64,000 bases of DNA from CAZEER01 sp964511215 (GTDB taxonomy: Bacteria; Fidelibacterota; Marinisomatia; Marinisomatales; UBA1611), in NCBI GenBank assembly GCA_964511215.1, contig CAZEER010000002.1, positions 11,940 through 75,939 of the forward strand, given 5' to 3'. Each line of letters begins with the position of its first letter. Within the stretch, counting starts at the first letter, position 1. The translations under genes were made by a program, and so were the position numbers. The notes under the pieces are model-generated. The model saw only the letters and a program-made list of their open reading frames with translations. It was not told the origin of the DNA and did not search any database. Of the stretch, positions 1-8,362 are shown in pieces.

Positions 1-957
1 ATTCAGAACTTAAAAGTATTAGTGATTGGAGAAACGATCATTGATCAGTACGTATTTTGTGAAGCTTTAGGAAAATCCGGAAAAGAGCCAGTATTAGTTT
101 TAAGAGATCTAAAAATGGAACAATACTCAGGTGGTGCAGCTGCTATCGCCCGTCACTTATCTGGTTTTTGTAAGGATGTAACTATTTTAAGTGTGCTAGG
201 TGAAAAAAAAGAGTTTGAAGAATTTGTTCGTTTAAGTTTTCCGGATAATGTAAAATCATATTTTATTTATAAAAAGAATTCTCCGACCATAATAAAAAAA
301 CGCTATGTAGATAGTATATCAAATAGTAAAACTTTAGGTATTTACACTTTAGATGATTCTAAAATGAATGAAGAAGACCAGAAAAAATTAACTGGTTATT
401 TTTCTGATTGTGTTAAAAATCATGATTTGATTATTATTTCTGATTATGGGCATGGTTTTATTTCACCTGATTTTGCTAAGGCGATTTCGAATCAATCAGT
501 TTTCACAACTTTGAATGCACAGGTAAATGCTGCGAATATTGGATATCATACCATGAATAATTATTTTGGGATGGATTGTGTAATTATTAATGAAACAGAA
601 TTACGACATGAATTACGTGATCGTGAAAACGAACTAGAAGTCCTTATGGTAGAGTTGTCTGAGAAACTTAAAGCTAAAAATTTAGTTGTAACTCGGGGTA
701 GCTCGGGAGCAAAGCTTTATGAAGCTAATAATTCACATTTTTATTGCCCTGCTTTTGCTAGTAAAATAGTAGACAAAATTGGTGCAGGAGATGCTATGTT
801 GGCCTTGTTATCTTGTTCGCTCAAAGTAGGCTTAGATCCAAACCTTTCTTTATTTATTGGCTCTTTAGCTGCAGGGCAGTCTGTTGAAACTATAGGCAAT
901 AGTGTACCTGTTAATAAGACTAAACTATTAAAAACATTAGCTCATACAATGAAATGA
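1..957 (+). CDS. PfkB-family sugar kinase, HldE-like (5' end outside window)
   Basis: Ribokinase/PfkB-fold kinase resembling the kinase half of HldE, which phosphorylates D-glycero-D-manno-heptose 7-phosphate at C1. Seen: an N-terminal nucleotide-fold strand (VLVIGETIIDQY), the SGGAAAIA glycine-rich substrate loop and the catalytic GAGDAM motif at 781-798. The reading frame is open to base 1 (IQNLKVL before the first GTG at 22) and the conserved first strand begins before that GTG, so the gene starts upstream of the window. The missing part may be a cytidylyltransferase domain, as in related bifunctional proteins, but this is inference. It overlaps the SIS gene by ATGA, supporting co-translation and a joint role in ADP/GDP-heptose-type precursor synthesis. 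Confidence 0.85.
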   Translation: MQNLKVLVIGETIIDQYVFCEALGKSGKEPVLVLRDLKMEQYSGGAAAIARHLSGFCKDVTILSVLGEKKEFEEFVRLSFPDNVKSYFIYKKNSPTIIKKRYVDSISNSKTLGIYTLDDSKMNEEDQKKLTGYFSDCVKNHDLIIISDYGHGFISPDFAKAISNQSVFTTLNAQVNAANIGYHTMNNYFGMDCVIINETELRHELRDRENELEVLMVELSEKLKAKNLVVTRGSSGAKLYEANNSHFYCPAFASKIVDKIGAGDAMLALLSCSLKVGLDPNLSLFIGSLAAGQSVETIGNSVPVNKTKLLKTLAHTMK

Positions 958-1520
958 AAAACAAAGATTTCTTAAAAAAATATTTTACTGATTTCTCTGA
1001 ATTAGTTAAACCTCAAGATGATATAATTGAAAAATTACAAGATGTTGTATCCTTATTGAAAAAAACTAAAATAAAAAATAAAAAAACTCTTATTTTTGGT
1101 AATGGTGGCAGCGCCGCTATATCTAGTCATTTTAGTGTAGACTTAACAAAAAATGCTAAACTAAGATGTGTTAATTTTAATGAGGCTGACCTTATTACTT
1201 GTTTTTCAAATGACTATGGGTATGAGCATTGGGTTGAAAAGGCCGTAGAGTTTTATGGTGATCAAGGTGACTTGTTGATTGTCATTTCTTCAAGTGGTAG
1301 TTCACAAAATATGCTTAATGGTATAAAAGCTGCCCGTAAAAATAAATTTGAATCCATTATTACACTCTCAGGGTTTGAAAGTAATAACCCACTGCGCAAT
1401 AGTGGTGATATTAATCTTTGGATTGATAGTAAAGCCTATAATTTTGTAGAAAATATTCATCAATTATGGCTTTTAGCTGTAGTTGATTTGGTAATAGGCT
1501 CACGTGAATATTCAGCATAA
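954..1520 (+). CDS. SIS-domain phosphosugar isomerase, GmhA-like
   Basis: Single SIS-domain protein of 188 aa, the usual GmhA size; GmhA converts sedoheptulose 7-phosphate to D-glycero-D-manno-heptose 7-phosphate. Seen: the phosphosugar loop GNGGSAA near residue 49, followed by SSHF with the histidine expected at the GmhA metal site, then the second loop SSSGSSQN near residue 112, and a C-terminal helix containing ENIHQLW. The usual Glu four residues after the first His appears as Asp, so exact substrate is uncertain. Start ATG overlaps the kinase stop (ATGA). Kinase plus isomerase plus epimerase strongly suggest nucleotide-heptose synthesis. Confidence 0.85.
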   Translation: MKNKDFLKKYFTDFSELVKPQDDIIEKLQDVVSLLKKTKIKNKKTLIFGNGGSAAISSHFSVDLTKNAKLRCVNFNEADLITCFSNDYGYEHWVEKAVEFYGDQGDLLIVISSSGSSQNMLNGIKAARKNKFESIITLSGFESNNPLRNSGDINLWIDSKAYNFVENIHQLWLLAVVDLVIGSREYSA

Positions 1521-1530
1521 AATATAAATT

Positions 1531-2511
1531 ATGAAAAAAATTTTTATTACTGGGGGTGCTGGCTATGTTGGTGCAGTTTTGGTGCCAAAACTTCTTGAAA
1601 ATGGGTATATTGTATCTGTTCTTGATCTAATGATTTATGGCGATAAAGTTTTACAACCTCACCCTAACTTAGACATTATAAAAGGGGACATACGAGACCA
1701 GAAATTATTGATGAAAGTCATTCCTGATAACGAAATTTTAATCCATTTAGCATGTATATCTAATGACCCGAGTTTTGAATTAAATCCCAGATTAGGTAAA
1801 TCAATTAATTTAGATGCTTTTAGGCCTCTTATTGAAATTTCAAAAAACTGTGGTGTCAAAAGGTTTATCTATGCTTCATCTTCTAGTGTTTATGGTGTTA
1901 AAAGTGTTCCAAATGTAACTGAGGATATGCTTTTAGAACCCTTAACAGATTATTCTAGATTTAAAGCTGATTGTGAAAAGATTTTAAATGAATATCAATC
2001 TGAAAACTTTACTGCTGTCACAATAAGACCGGCAACTGTTTGTGGCTATTCCCCCAGGCAGAGACTGGATGTTGTTGTTAATATTTTAACTAATTTAGCA
2101 TTTCATAAAAGAAAAATTTCTGTTTTTGGCGGTGATCAACTCAGACCCAATATTCATATCGATGATATGGTTGAAGCCTATGTGAAATTAATAGAGGCCC
2201 CTATGCATAAAATTGCAGGGAAAGTATTTAATGCAGGTTTTGAAAATCAAACGGTAAAAACATTAGCAAGAACTGTTCAATCAGTTGTAGGCAATGATGT
2301 GAAATTAGTTACCACGCAAACAGAAGATAATAGATCATATCATATTTCATCAGAAAAGATAAAAGATGAATTAGGATTTGTTGCAACACGTAGTATAAAA
2401 GATGCTGTGAAGGATTTATGCAATGCTTTTGAAAAAGGTTTGTTGCCTAATTCGCTACATGATGAAATTTATTTTAATATAAAGCGTATGCAAAACATTT
2501 CACTCTCCTAA
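1531..2511 (+). CDS. NAD-dependent sugar epimerase/dehydratase (SDR)
   Basis: Extended short-chain dehydrogenase of 326 aa acting on a nucleotide sugar. Seen: the NAD-binding GGAGYVG motif at residues 8-14, DIRD following the third strand, an ASSSSVYG segment, and the catalytic YSRFK (YxxxK) near residue 141. The family includes UDP-/GDP-hexose 4-epimerases and nucleotide-heptose epimerases; sequence alone does not set the substrate. It begins 10 nt after the isomerase and is followed 2 nt later by the HAD-kinase fusion, so it probably acts on the activated heptose of this operon. Confidence 0.85.
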   Translation: MKKIFITGGAGYVGAVLVPKLLENGYIVSVLDLMIYGDKVLQPHPNLDIIKGDIRDQKLLMKVIPDNEILIHLACISNDPSFELNPRLGKSINLDAFRPLIEISKNCGVKRFIYASSSSVYGVKSVPNVTEDMLLEPLTDYSRFKADCEKILNEYQSENFTAVTIRPATVCGYSPRQRLDVVVNILTNLAFHKRKISVFGGDQLRPNIHIDDMVEAYVKLIEAPMHKIAGKVFNAGFENQTVKTLARTVQSVVGNDVKLVTTQTEDNRSYHISSEKIKDELGFVATRSIKDAVKDLCNAFEKGLLPNSLHDEIYFNIKRMQNISLS

Positions 2512-2513
2512 AA

Positions 2514-4154
2514 ATGAGAATCGGTATTGATTTTGATAATACAATCGTTCGCTATGATAAATTATTTAGAGCGATTGCAATAAAAAAAAAAATAATTAGT
2601 GATGATTGGAAGGGACAATCCAAAAAGAGTATTAGAAATTATTTGCGTCAAAAAGAAGATGGTGAAAAGATTTGGATGAAATTACAAGGACAAGTTTATG
2701 GTAGATATATGCATCTTGCAGAGTTAATGCCTGGAGTTAGTAATTTCTTATTTGTTTGTAACCATCGTGGTTATAAAGTCTTTATTGTTAGTCATAAAAC
2801 CGAATTTGGTCATTATGACTCTGATAGGGTTTCACTGCGAGTTGAAGCCGTTAAATGGATGCAGAAAAAAGGTTTTTTTAAAAATTCTCATTTTGGCTTG
2901 AATGAGGATAACATATATTTTGCTAGCACGAGGGAAAAGAAAGTAAGCATTATATCAGAATTAGATTGTGAATGGTTTGTAGATGACTTGCCCGAAGTTT
3001 TTAATGAATCTCATTTTCCAAAATCAACAAAAAAAATTCTTTTTGGATGTTATGAATCGAGCAATATAGATAATGGTATTATTTTGAATAACTGGAGTGA
3101 TATTTCCTATAGCATATTAGGTCACTATTCTAATGATGATGTTGCACTGATGGCCAAAAATATATCTAATTTTTCATTGAAAAATATTGAAAAAATATCA
3201 GGACGCGGGAATAGTATGGTTTATAAAATATTGGATGAAAAAAACAATAATTTTGTTCTTAAAATTTATCCTGATTTGATTGTTGATAGTAGATTAAGAT
3301 TGGAGGTCGAGTTTTCTACTCTTGAATTATTGCACAAACATGGCTTTGCGGATGTCCCTAAACCAGTTAATAAAAATGATGAACTAAATATAGGTCTTTA
3401 TGAATGGTGTAAAGGTGACGAAATTAAAAACCCGGATAAAATGGATATTGATCATGCAATTCAATTTGTTAAAAGATTATATGATCTTTCAAAAAAATTA
3501 ATAAATAAAAATGGATTTTATCCTGCGTCTGAAGCCTGCCTTTCAATGGAAGAGGTAGTCTTTCAGATAGAAAACCGATTGAATAATTTAAAAAAATATG
3601 CGTCAGAATATAATGAGATGATTGATTTTCTTGACCATACCCTAATCCCGATTTGGGAAAGAGTAAAAAATTATAGTTTTTCTTTATGGCCAAAAGAATC
3701 AATCACAAATAATTTAGCTGTTGATAAACAGATTTTAAGTCCATCAGACTTTGGATTCCATAATTGCTTAAAGTCGAAAAACGGGTCCTTAATATTTTTA
3801 GATTTTGATTATTTTGGATGGGATGATCCAGTCAAATTAGTTGCTGATTTTATATGGCATCCAGGGATGAATTTAGAACCTGAAAGAAAGAAACAATGGA
3901 GATCAGAACTGATTTATTTCTTTTCGAAAGATAAATCATTTGAAAATAGACTTCTCGCGGCCATGCCAATTTATGGGATTCGTTGGGTTTTAATTATATT
4001 AAATGAATATTTACCAAGTCTAGCAAAAAAACGCAGAGATGCAATTGGGAAAAAGAATTATAATTTCAAAAATTCCCAAAAAATTCAACTAGAGAAAGCA
4101 CGAAAATATATTAATCAGGTAGAATCGATTTTGCCTCAATTTGTAAAAAGTTAA
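2514..4154 (+). CDS. HAD-like domain fused to APH-type small-molecule kinase
   Basis: Two-domain protein of 546 aa. Residues 1 to about 200 are HAD-like: DFDNT at residues 6-10 matches the DxDxT nucleophile motif, and VDDLPEVF resembles the distal acidic motif. Residues about 220 to 546 look like an aminoglycoside phosphotransferase/choline-kinase fold: a glycine loop GRGNSMVYKI with a following VLKIY, a catalytic PSDFGFHN near residue 410, and the metal-binding FLDFDYFGWDDP near residue 429. The kinase substrate is probably a sugar or alcohol, not an antibiotic, given the setting. A HAD phosphatase step (removal of the 7-phosphate) is expected in heptose activation; the attached kinase is not explained by that pathway. 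Confidence 0.75.
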   Translation: MRIGIDFDNTIVRYDKLFRAIAIKKKIISDDWKGQSKKSIRNYLRQKEDGEKIWMKLQGQVYGRYMHLAELMPGVSNFLFVCNHRGYKVFIVSHKTEFGHYDSDRVSLRVEAVKWMQKKGFFKNSHFGLNEDNIYFASTREKKVSIISELDCEWFVDDLPEVFNESHFPKSTKKILFGCYESSNIDNGIILNNWSDISYSILGHYSNDDVALMAKNISNFSLKNIEKISGRGNSMVYKILDEKNNNFVLKIYPDLIVDSRLRLEVEFSTLELLHKHGFADVPKPVNKNDELNIGLYEWCKGDEIKNPDKMDIDHAIQFVKRLYDLSKKLINKNGFYPASEACLSMEEVVFQIENRLNNLKKYASEYNEMIDFLDHTLIPIWERVKNYSFSLWPKESITNNLAVDKQILSPSDFGFHNCLKSKNGSLIFLDFDYFGWDDPVKLVADFIWHPGMNLEPERKKQWRSELIYFFSKDKSFENRLLAAMPIYGIRWVLIILNEYLPSLAKKRRDAIGKKNYNFKNSQKIQLEKARKYINQVESILPQFVKS

Positions 4155-4919
4155 ATGTTGGACGATTGTAACGAAAAACTACTTATTGAAAGAGCTCTAA
4201 AGTTGAGGCAAAAAACGTTTCAAGCTTTTGTTGATCATGGAGAAGCCCACCTTGGGGGTAGCTTTTCTATGATTGAATTATTGATTTCACTTTATGATGT
4301 AATTCTTGAGAAAAATGATAAATTCATTTTAAGTAAAGCGCATGCCTCATTCCCTTTATGCTTATTGTTGAGGGAAAAAGGATTTAATCCAGAACTTACA
4401 ACACACTTGGAGCTTGATCAGAAAAATGGGGTTCATTGTACAACAGGGAGCTTGGGTCATGGGCTTCCTATTGCTACAGGTATGGCTTATGCGAGAAAGC
4501 AATTAAAGATTAAAGGAAAAATTTATGTTATGATCAGTGATGGTGAGTGTCAAGAAGGTACTACCTGGGAGTCATTGCTTATTGCTGCTAAGCATAAATT
4601 GGATAATTTGGTGCTTTTGATTGATTATAATAAAATTCAGGCGTTAACTACCCTGGAAGAAGGTTTGCCTTTGGACAATCTGAGTCAAAAAATTGAAGCA
4701 TTTAATTGGGAATGTCGAGAAATAATGGATGGGCACTCTTTTGAAGAAATTATACCCACGATGTCTTTAGATAATAAAAGACAGAAACCCTGTGCAATTA
4801 TTGCTCATACAGTTAAAGGAAAGGGCATTAAATCATTTGAAAATGATCCAGCATGGCATGCAAGAAAGATTAAAGGTACTGAATTAGAAATTGGTAAAAA
4901 AGAACTAGGAATAATTTGA
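4155..4919 (+). CDS. Transketolase N-terminal (ThDP-binding) subunit
   Basis: First half of a split transketolase, 254 aa. Seen: SKAHAS and GHGLP, which supply active-site histidines, and the thiamine-diphosphate motif SDGECQEG near residue 128 with its partner DYNKIQ about 27 residues later. Transketolase moves two-carbon units between sugar phosphates and can make sedoheptulose 7-phosphate, the substrate of GmhA. The start ATG abuts the preceding TAA. The next gene, overlapping by TTGA, carries the pyrimidine-binding half, so the two should form one enzyme; splitting into two subunits is known in this family. Confidence 0.88.
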   Translation: MLDDCNEKLLIERALKLRQKTFQAFVDHGEAHLGGSFSMIELLISLYDVILEKNDKFILSKAHASFPLCLLLREKGFNPELTTHLELDQKNGVHCTTGSLGHGLPIATGMAYARKQLKIKGKIYVMISDGECQEGTTWESLLIAAKHKLDNLVLLIDYNKIQALTTLEEGLPLDNLSQKIEAFNWECREIMDGHSFEEIIPTMSLDNKRQKPCAIIAHTVKGKGIKSFENDPAWHARKIKGTELEIGKKELGII

Positions 4920-5428
4920 GAAGAACATTCGGTAAAATTATATCTCAATTAGCACATGATGATGAAAAAATTTTTGTTATAGTTGGGGATATTGGTTTCA
5001 GAGTTTTTGATGATTTTAGAGAAAAATATCCTGAGAGATTTATTAACATGGGTATTTGCGAACAAAGTATCATTAGTGTATCAGCGGGTATGGCGTTAGA
5101 GGGTTTAAAACCCTGGGTGTATACTATAACACCATTTTTAATTGAACGTCCTTTTGAGCAAATAAAATTAGATATTGATCAACAAAAAGTTAATGTAAAA
5201 TTAATAGGATTTGCAGATTATCCCACACTTGGACCAACACATTCAGAATTAGATGGGAAAAGATTAATGAGTCTATGTCAAAATATTACGTCTTTTTACC
5301 CCGGAGATGGGGTGGAGACTGAATCAATGGTTATGGAGGCCTATAATAAAGATGGCCCAGCCTTTATCAGTTTGAAAAGTGATCCGAATCTTAGCAAGCA
5401 TATAACAAGTAACAATAAAATTTTTTAA
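4916..5428 (+). CDS. Transketolase pyrimidine-binding subunit, short
   Basis: Second half of the split transketolase, 170 aa from a TTG that overlaps the previous stop. Seen: GDIGF near the start, and GICEQS whose Glu (about residue 49) is the conserved glutamate activating the ThDP pyrimidine ring, then GMALEG and GPTHSELDG. Family members of this half are usually near 300 aa and carry an additional C-terminal domain after the pyrimidine domain; here the protein ends at the pyrimidine domain (FISLKSDPN, then stop). The 37 nt after the stop show no decayed continuation, so the short form looks real. TTG start is chosen because it is coupled to the upstream stop and is followed at once by the typical RRTFGKII. 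Confidence 0.82.
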   Translation: MRRTFGKIISQLAHDDEKIFVIVGDIGFRVFDDFREKYPERFINMGICEQSIISVSAGMALEGLKPWVYTITPFLIERPFEQIKLDIDQQKVNVKLIGFADYPTLGPTHSELDGKRLMSLCQNITSFYPGDGVETESMVMEAYNKDGPAFISLKSDPNLSKHITSNNKIF

Positions 5429-5465
5429 AAATAATTTATTTAATTACAATATTTTAAGGAACAAT

Positions 5466-6131
5466 ATGGGAAAATTAGTTAATTATGTTACAGAACTCCA
5501 TAAAGCCACATCTAGAAAATATATTGATCGTATGATAGATGATAAGGTAACGTGCATGCTGAAAGCTAAAGAGTACGAAAAAGATTATTGGGATGGAGAT
5601 CGACGTTATGGTTATGGTGGATATCGGTACTTACCTGGTCGCTGGAAACCGGTAGCCGAAAAACTTATTGAAAATTATGGATTAACAAATAATTCTAGTG
5701 TTTTAGATGTTGGATGTGGTAAGGCTTACCTCCTTTATGAAATTAAGTTGCTATTGCCAAATATAAGAGTATCTGGTTTCGATATATCGGACCATGGTAT
5801 ATCTTGCGCGAAAGAAGAGGTAATAGATTCATTATTCATTCATAAGGCTCAAGAGCAATTTCCTTTTGATGATAATGAATTTGATTTAGTGATATCACTT
5901 GGATGTTTTCATAATTTGCAGATTTTTGAATTAGAGGTAGCTTTGAAAGAAACTGAAAGGGTTGGGAGGCAAGGTTATGTTATGTTGGAAAGCTATAGGA
6001 ATGAGCAAGAACAATTTAATCTCCAATGCTGGGCATTAACTTGTGAATCATTCTTTGATCATAAAGAGTGGCCTTGGATTTATAAGCATTTTGGTTATAG
6101 TGGTGACTATGAATTTATATATTTTGAATAA
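5466..6131 (+). CDS. Class I SAM-dependent methyltransferase
   Basis: Rossmann-fold methyltransferase of 221 aa. Seen: motif I VLDVGCGKAYLL near residue 79, the acidic end of strand 2 (SGFDIS), and the motif IV-like FDLVISLGCFHN. The N-terminal 70 residues are rich in Tyr/Asp/Arg (YWDGDRRYGYGGYR), not part of the core fold, and may bind the acceptor. ATG at 5466 is preceded by AAGGA with 5 nt spacing. Likely methylates a sugar or sugar nucleotide; acceptor atom unknown. Confidence 0.8.
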   Translation: MGKLVNYVTELHKATSRKYIDRMIDDKVTCMLKAKEYEKDYWDGDRRYGYGGYRYLPGRWKPVAEKLIENYGLTNNSSVLDVGCGKAYLLYEIKLLLPNIRVSGFDISDHGISCAKEEVIDSLFIHKAQEQFPFDDNEFDLVISLGCFHNLQIFELEVALKETERVGRQGYVMLESYRNEQEQFNLQCWALTCESFFDHKEWPWIYKHFGYSGDYEFIYFE

Positions 6132-6145
6132 TTTTTAGATTGAAA

Positions 6146-7177
6146 ATGAAAGCTGCAATTTTAAATAAGTCAAAAAAACCACTTGTTCTGGCTGAAATAA
6201 ATACTCCTGATGAATTAGGATTTGGTCAGGTTTTAGTTGACGTACATTATAGTGGAATTTGTGGTGCGCAGATTAATGAAATCGATGCTGTTAAAGGAGA
6301 TGATAAATTTTTACCACATTTATTAGGTCATGAGGGATCTGGTATAGTTTCTGCAGTAGGTCCGGGTGTTAAGACTGTAAAAAAGAATGATCATGTAGTT
6401 TTGCATTGGAGACATAGTTCTGGTATTCAGTCTGAGCCTCCAAAATATGATTGGAATGGGAAAATAGTTAATGCTGGCTGGGTTACTACATTTAATGAGC
6501 AGGCCATTATATCAGAAAATAGGTTAACTGTAATTCCTGATGATTTTGATATGCGAATAGCGCCACTATTTGGATGTGCAGTTACTACAGCATTTGGTGT
6601 AATTAATAATGATGCAAAATTAAAAGTGGGCCAGTCTGTGCTGATTTTTGGCATTGGAGGAGTAGGACTTAATATTGTACAGGCTTCTTCAATGGTGTCC
6701 TCTTATCCAATTATTGGTGTTGATCTATTGGTAGAAAAGCTTGAAATTGGAATGCAATATGGCCTGACCCATGCTATTGATGGTAAAAATAATGATATTT
6801 TAAATAAGGTTAGGAATATTGTTGGTGAAAAAGGCGCTGATGTGGTGATAGATACTACGGGAAATACTAAAGTAATAGAATTGGCATATCACCTTACTCA
6901 TCCAGATGGAAAAACAATTTTGGTAGGTGTACCAAAGATAGGAGAAAATATATCAATTTACTCTTTGCCATTACATTTTAATAAGGTTTTAACAGGGTCT
7001 CACGGAGGGAATGCGGTTCCTGATATAGAGATTCCTCGGTATATTCGACTTATAAATGCAGAAAAAATGACTCTCGATGGCATAATCACACATGAATTTC
7101 AGCTTTGGGATATTAATGATGCATTAGAGCTTTTTAGAAGTGGGGAGGCGGGTAGAATAATTATTCGAATGAATTAA
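6146..7177 (+). CDS. Zinc-type alcohol/polyol dehydrogenase
   Basis: Medium-chain dehydrogenase of 343 aa. ATG at 6146 is preferred to the TTG six nt upstream because it gives the family-typical MKAAIL start. Seen: catalytic zinc region GICGAQ near residue 38 and GHEGSG near residue 62, and the NAD-binding GIGGVGLNIV near residue 169. The four-cysteine structural zinc lobe found in classical alcohol dehydrogenases is not visible; its place holds RHSSGIQSEPP. Catalyses NAD(P)-dependent oxidation or reduction of a sugar alcohol or ketosugar. Lies between a methyltransferase and a DegT aminotransferase, so could supply a ketosugar to the latter (inference). Confidence 0.82.
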   Translation: MKAAILNKSKKPLVLAEINTPDELGFGQVLVDVHYSGICGAQINEIDAVKGDDKFLPHLLGHEGSGIVSAVGPGVKTVKKNDHVVLHWRHSSGIQSEPPKYDWNGKIVNAGWVTTFNEQAIISENRLTVIPDDFDMRIAPLFGCAVTTAFGVINNDAKLKVGQSVLIFGIGGVGLNIVQASSMVSSYPIIGVDLLVEKLEIGMQYGLTHAIDGKNNDILNKVRNIVGEKGADVVIDTTGNTKVIELAYHLTHPDGKTILVGVPKIGENISIYSLPLHFNKVLTGSHGGNAVPDIEIPRYIRLINAEKMTLDGIITHEFQLWDINDALELFRSGEAGRIIIRMN

Positions 7178-7210
7178 TTAATGATGACTAGTCCATATAA
7201 ATTAATAATA

Positions 7211-7216
7211 TATAAT
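7211..7216 (+). promoter_or_regulatory. possible -10 element (TATAAT) in 56-nt gap
   Basis: A perfect TATAAT lies 18 nt before the DegT start, inside AATATATAATAAAAT. No good -35 is visible at 17 nt, and AT-rich DNA produces such matches by chance. The same 15-mer recurs before the glycosyltransferase at 60058. Its closeness to the start would leave a very short leader. Confidence 0.25.
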
Positions 7217-7233
7217 AAAATGAGAAAATAATT

Positions 7234-8361
7234 ATGCATGTACCATTTTTTGATTTAAAAGTAAGGGATCCTCAGATTAAAGAGGAATTATTAGAAGCAG
7301 TCGAGAGAGTGCTTAATCATGGCCGAATTCTTTTTGGTCCCGAAGTAGATGAATTTGAACAGAGAGTCGCTCTAGCAGCAGGTACAAAATACTGTTTGGG
7401 TAGTGCTTCGGGAAGTAGTGCGTTATATCTTGCTTTAAAATGTTTAGACATTGGTCCAGGAGATGAAGTCATAACAACACCTCTAACATGGATCATCACA
7501 GGAAATGCCATAGCAGAATGTGGCGCTATACCAGTGTTTGTTGATATTCGAGATGATTTCAATATTGATCCAGATTGTATAAGATCAGCAATAACAGAAA
7601 AAACTAAAGCTATCATACCGGTTCATTTTACCGGACTCATGTGTGAGATGGATAAGATATCAGAAATAGCATCTGATAATAATCTTTATATAATTGAAGA
7701 TGCTGCTCAAGCATATGGAGCTGAATATAAATCACAAAAAGCTGGCTCTTTTTCTTCAGTTGGTATTTTTAGTATGAATTCTATGAAAGTACTTGGAGGT
7801 TATGGTGAAACGGGCGCTGCAGTAACTAATGATGAGAGGTGTTATGAAAAATTAAAAATTTTAAGATATACAGGTACAAAATCTGATCCGAAAAAAATTA
7901 TAACTAATGAAGCAATTTATGTATCACTGAATCATAAAATTGATACCATCCAAGCAGCAATGCTTCTAGTTATGATGAAGTACCTTCCCGGTAGAATGGA
8001 AAGGCGAACTGAAATAGCAAAAAGATATAATGATGCACTTGGAGACTTTGTTATTTGCCCAAAATTAAAAAGTAATAATATTCACGCTTTGTATACATAT
8101 GCGATTCAAGCAGAAAAAAGAGATTCGTTAATGGAATATTTGCACAAAAATAAAATAGAAACAAAAATTTATCATAAACCTCTAGTGTCAGATGCTCCTG
8201 TTTTTAGGCAATATGTCAGAAATGACACACCTAATGCAATAAAGGTTTTAAATAGGTTTCTGAGTTTGCCAGCTCATGAAAAATTGAGTGATGACCAAGT
8301 TGATTATGTCATTGAAAAAGTAAAAAAATTTTATAGCAAAAAATCTAAAATAGGATACTAA
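7234..8361 (+). CDS. DegT/DnrJ/EryC1 sugar aminotransferase (1)
   Basis: PLP enzyme of 375 aa that transfers an amino group to a ketosugar nucleotide. Seen: GSASGSSALYLAL near residue 55 (cofactor phosphate loop), the FTG and EDAAQAYGAEY segment around residue 150, and the Schiff-base lysine at about residue 185 in SMKVLGGYGETG. First gene after the longest gap of this block (56 nt). Together with the methyltransferases, WbuC cupins and formyltransferase that follow, it probably makes an amino-deoxysugar; 3- versus 4-amino cannot be told from sequence. Confidence 0.88.
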   Translation: MHVPFFDLKVRDPQIKEELLEAVERVLNHGRILFGPEVDEFEQRVALAAGTKYCLGSASGSSALYLALKCLDIGPGDEVITTPLTWIITGNAIAECGAIPVFVDIRDDFNIDPDCIRSAITEKTKAIIPVHFTGLMCEMDKISEIASDNNLYIIEDAAQAYGAEYKSQKAGSFSSVGIFSMNSMKVLGGYGETGAAVTNDERCYEKLKILRYTGTKSDPKKIITNEAIYVSLNHKIDTIQAAMLLVMMKYLPGRMERRTEIAKRYNDALGDFVICPKLKSNNIHALYTYAIQAEKRDSLMEYLHKNKIETKIYHKPLVSDAPVFRQYVRNDTPNAIKVLNRFLSLPAHEKLSDDQVDYVIEKVKKFYSKKSKIGY

Positions 8362-8362
8362 A

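Noticed and set aside
4155..5428. Transketolase as one gene broken by a frameshift
   Set aside because: Both halves have proper ends and the TTGA junction is typical of a naturally split enzyme; N-terminal half ends where split forms end.
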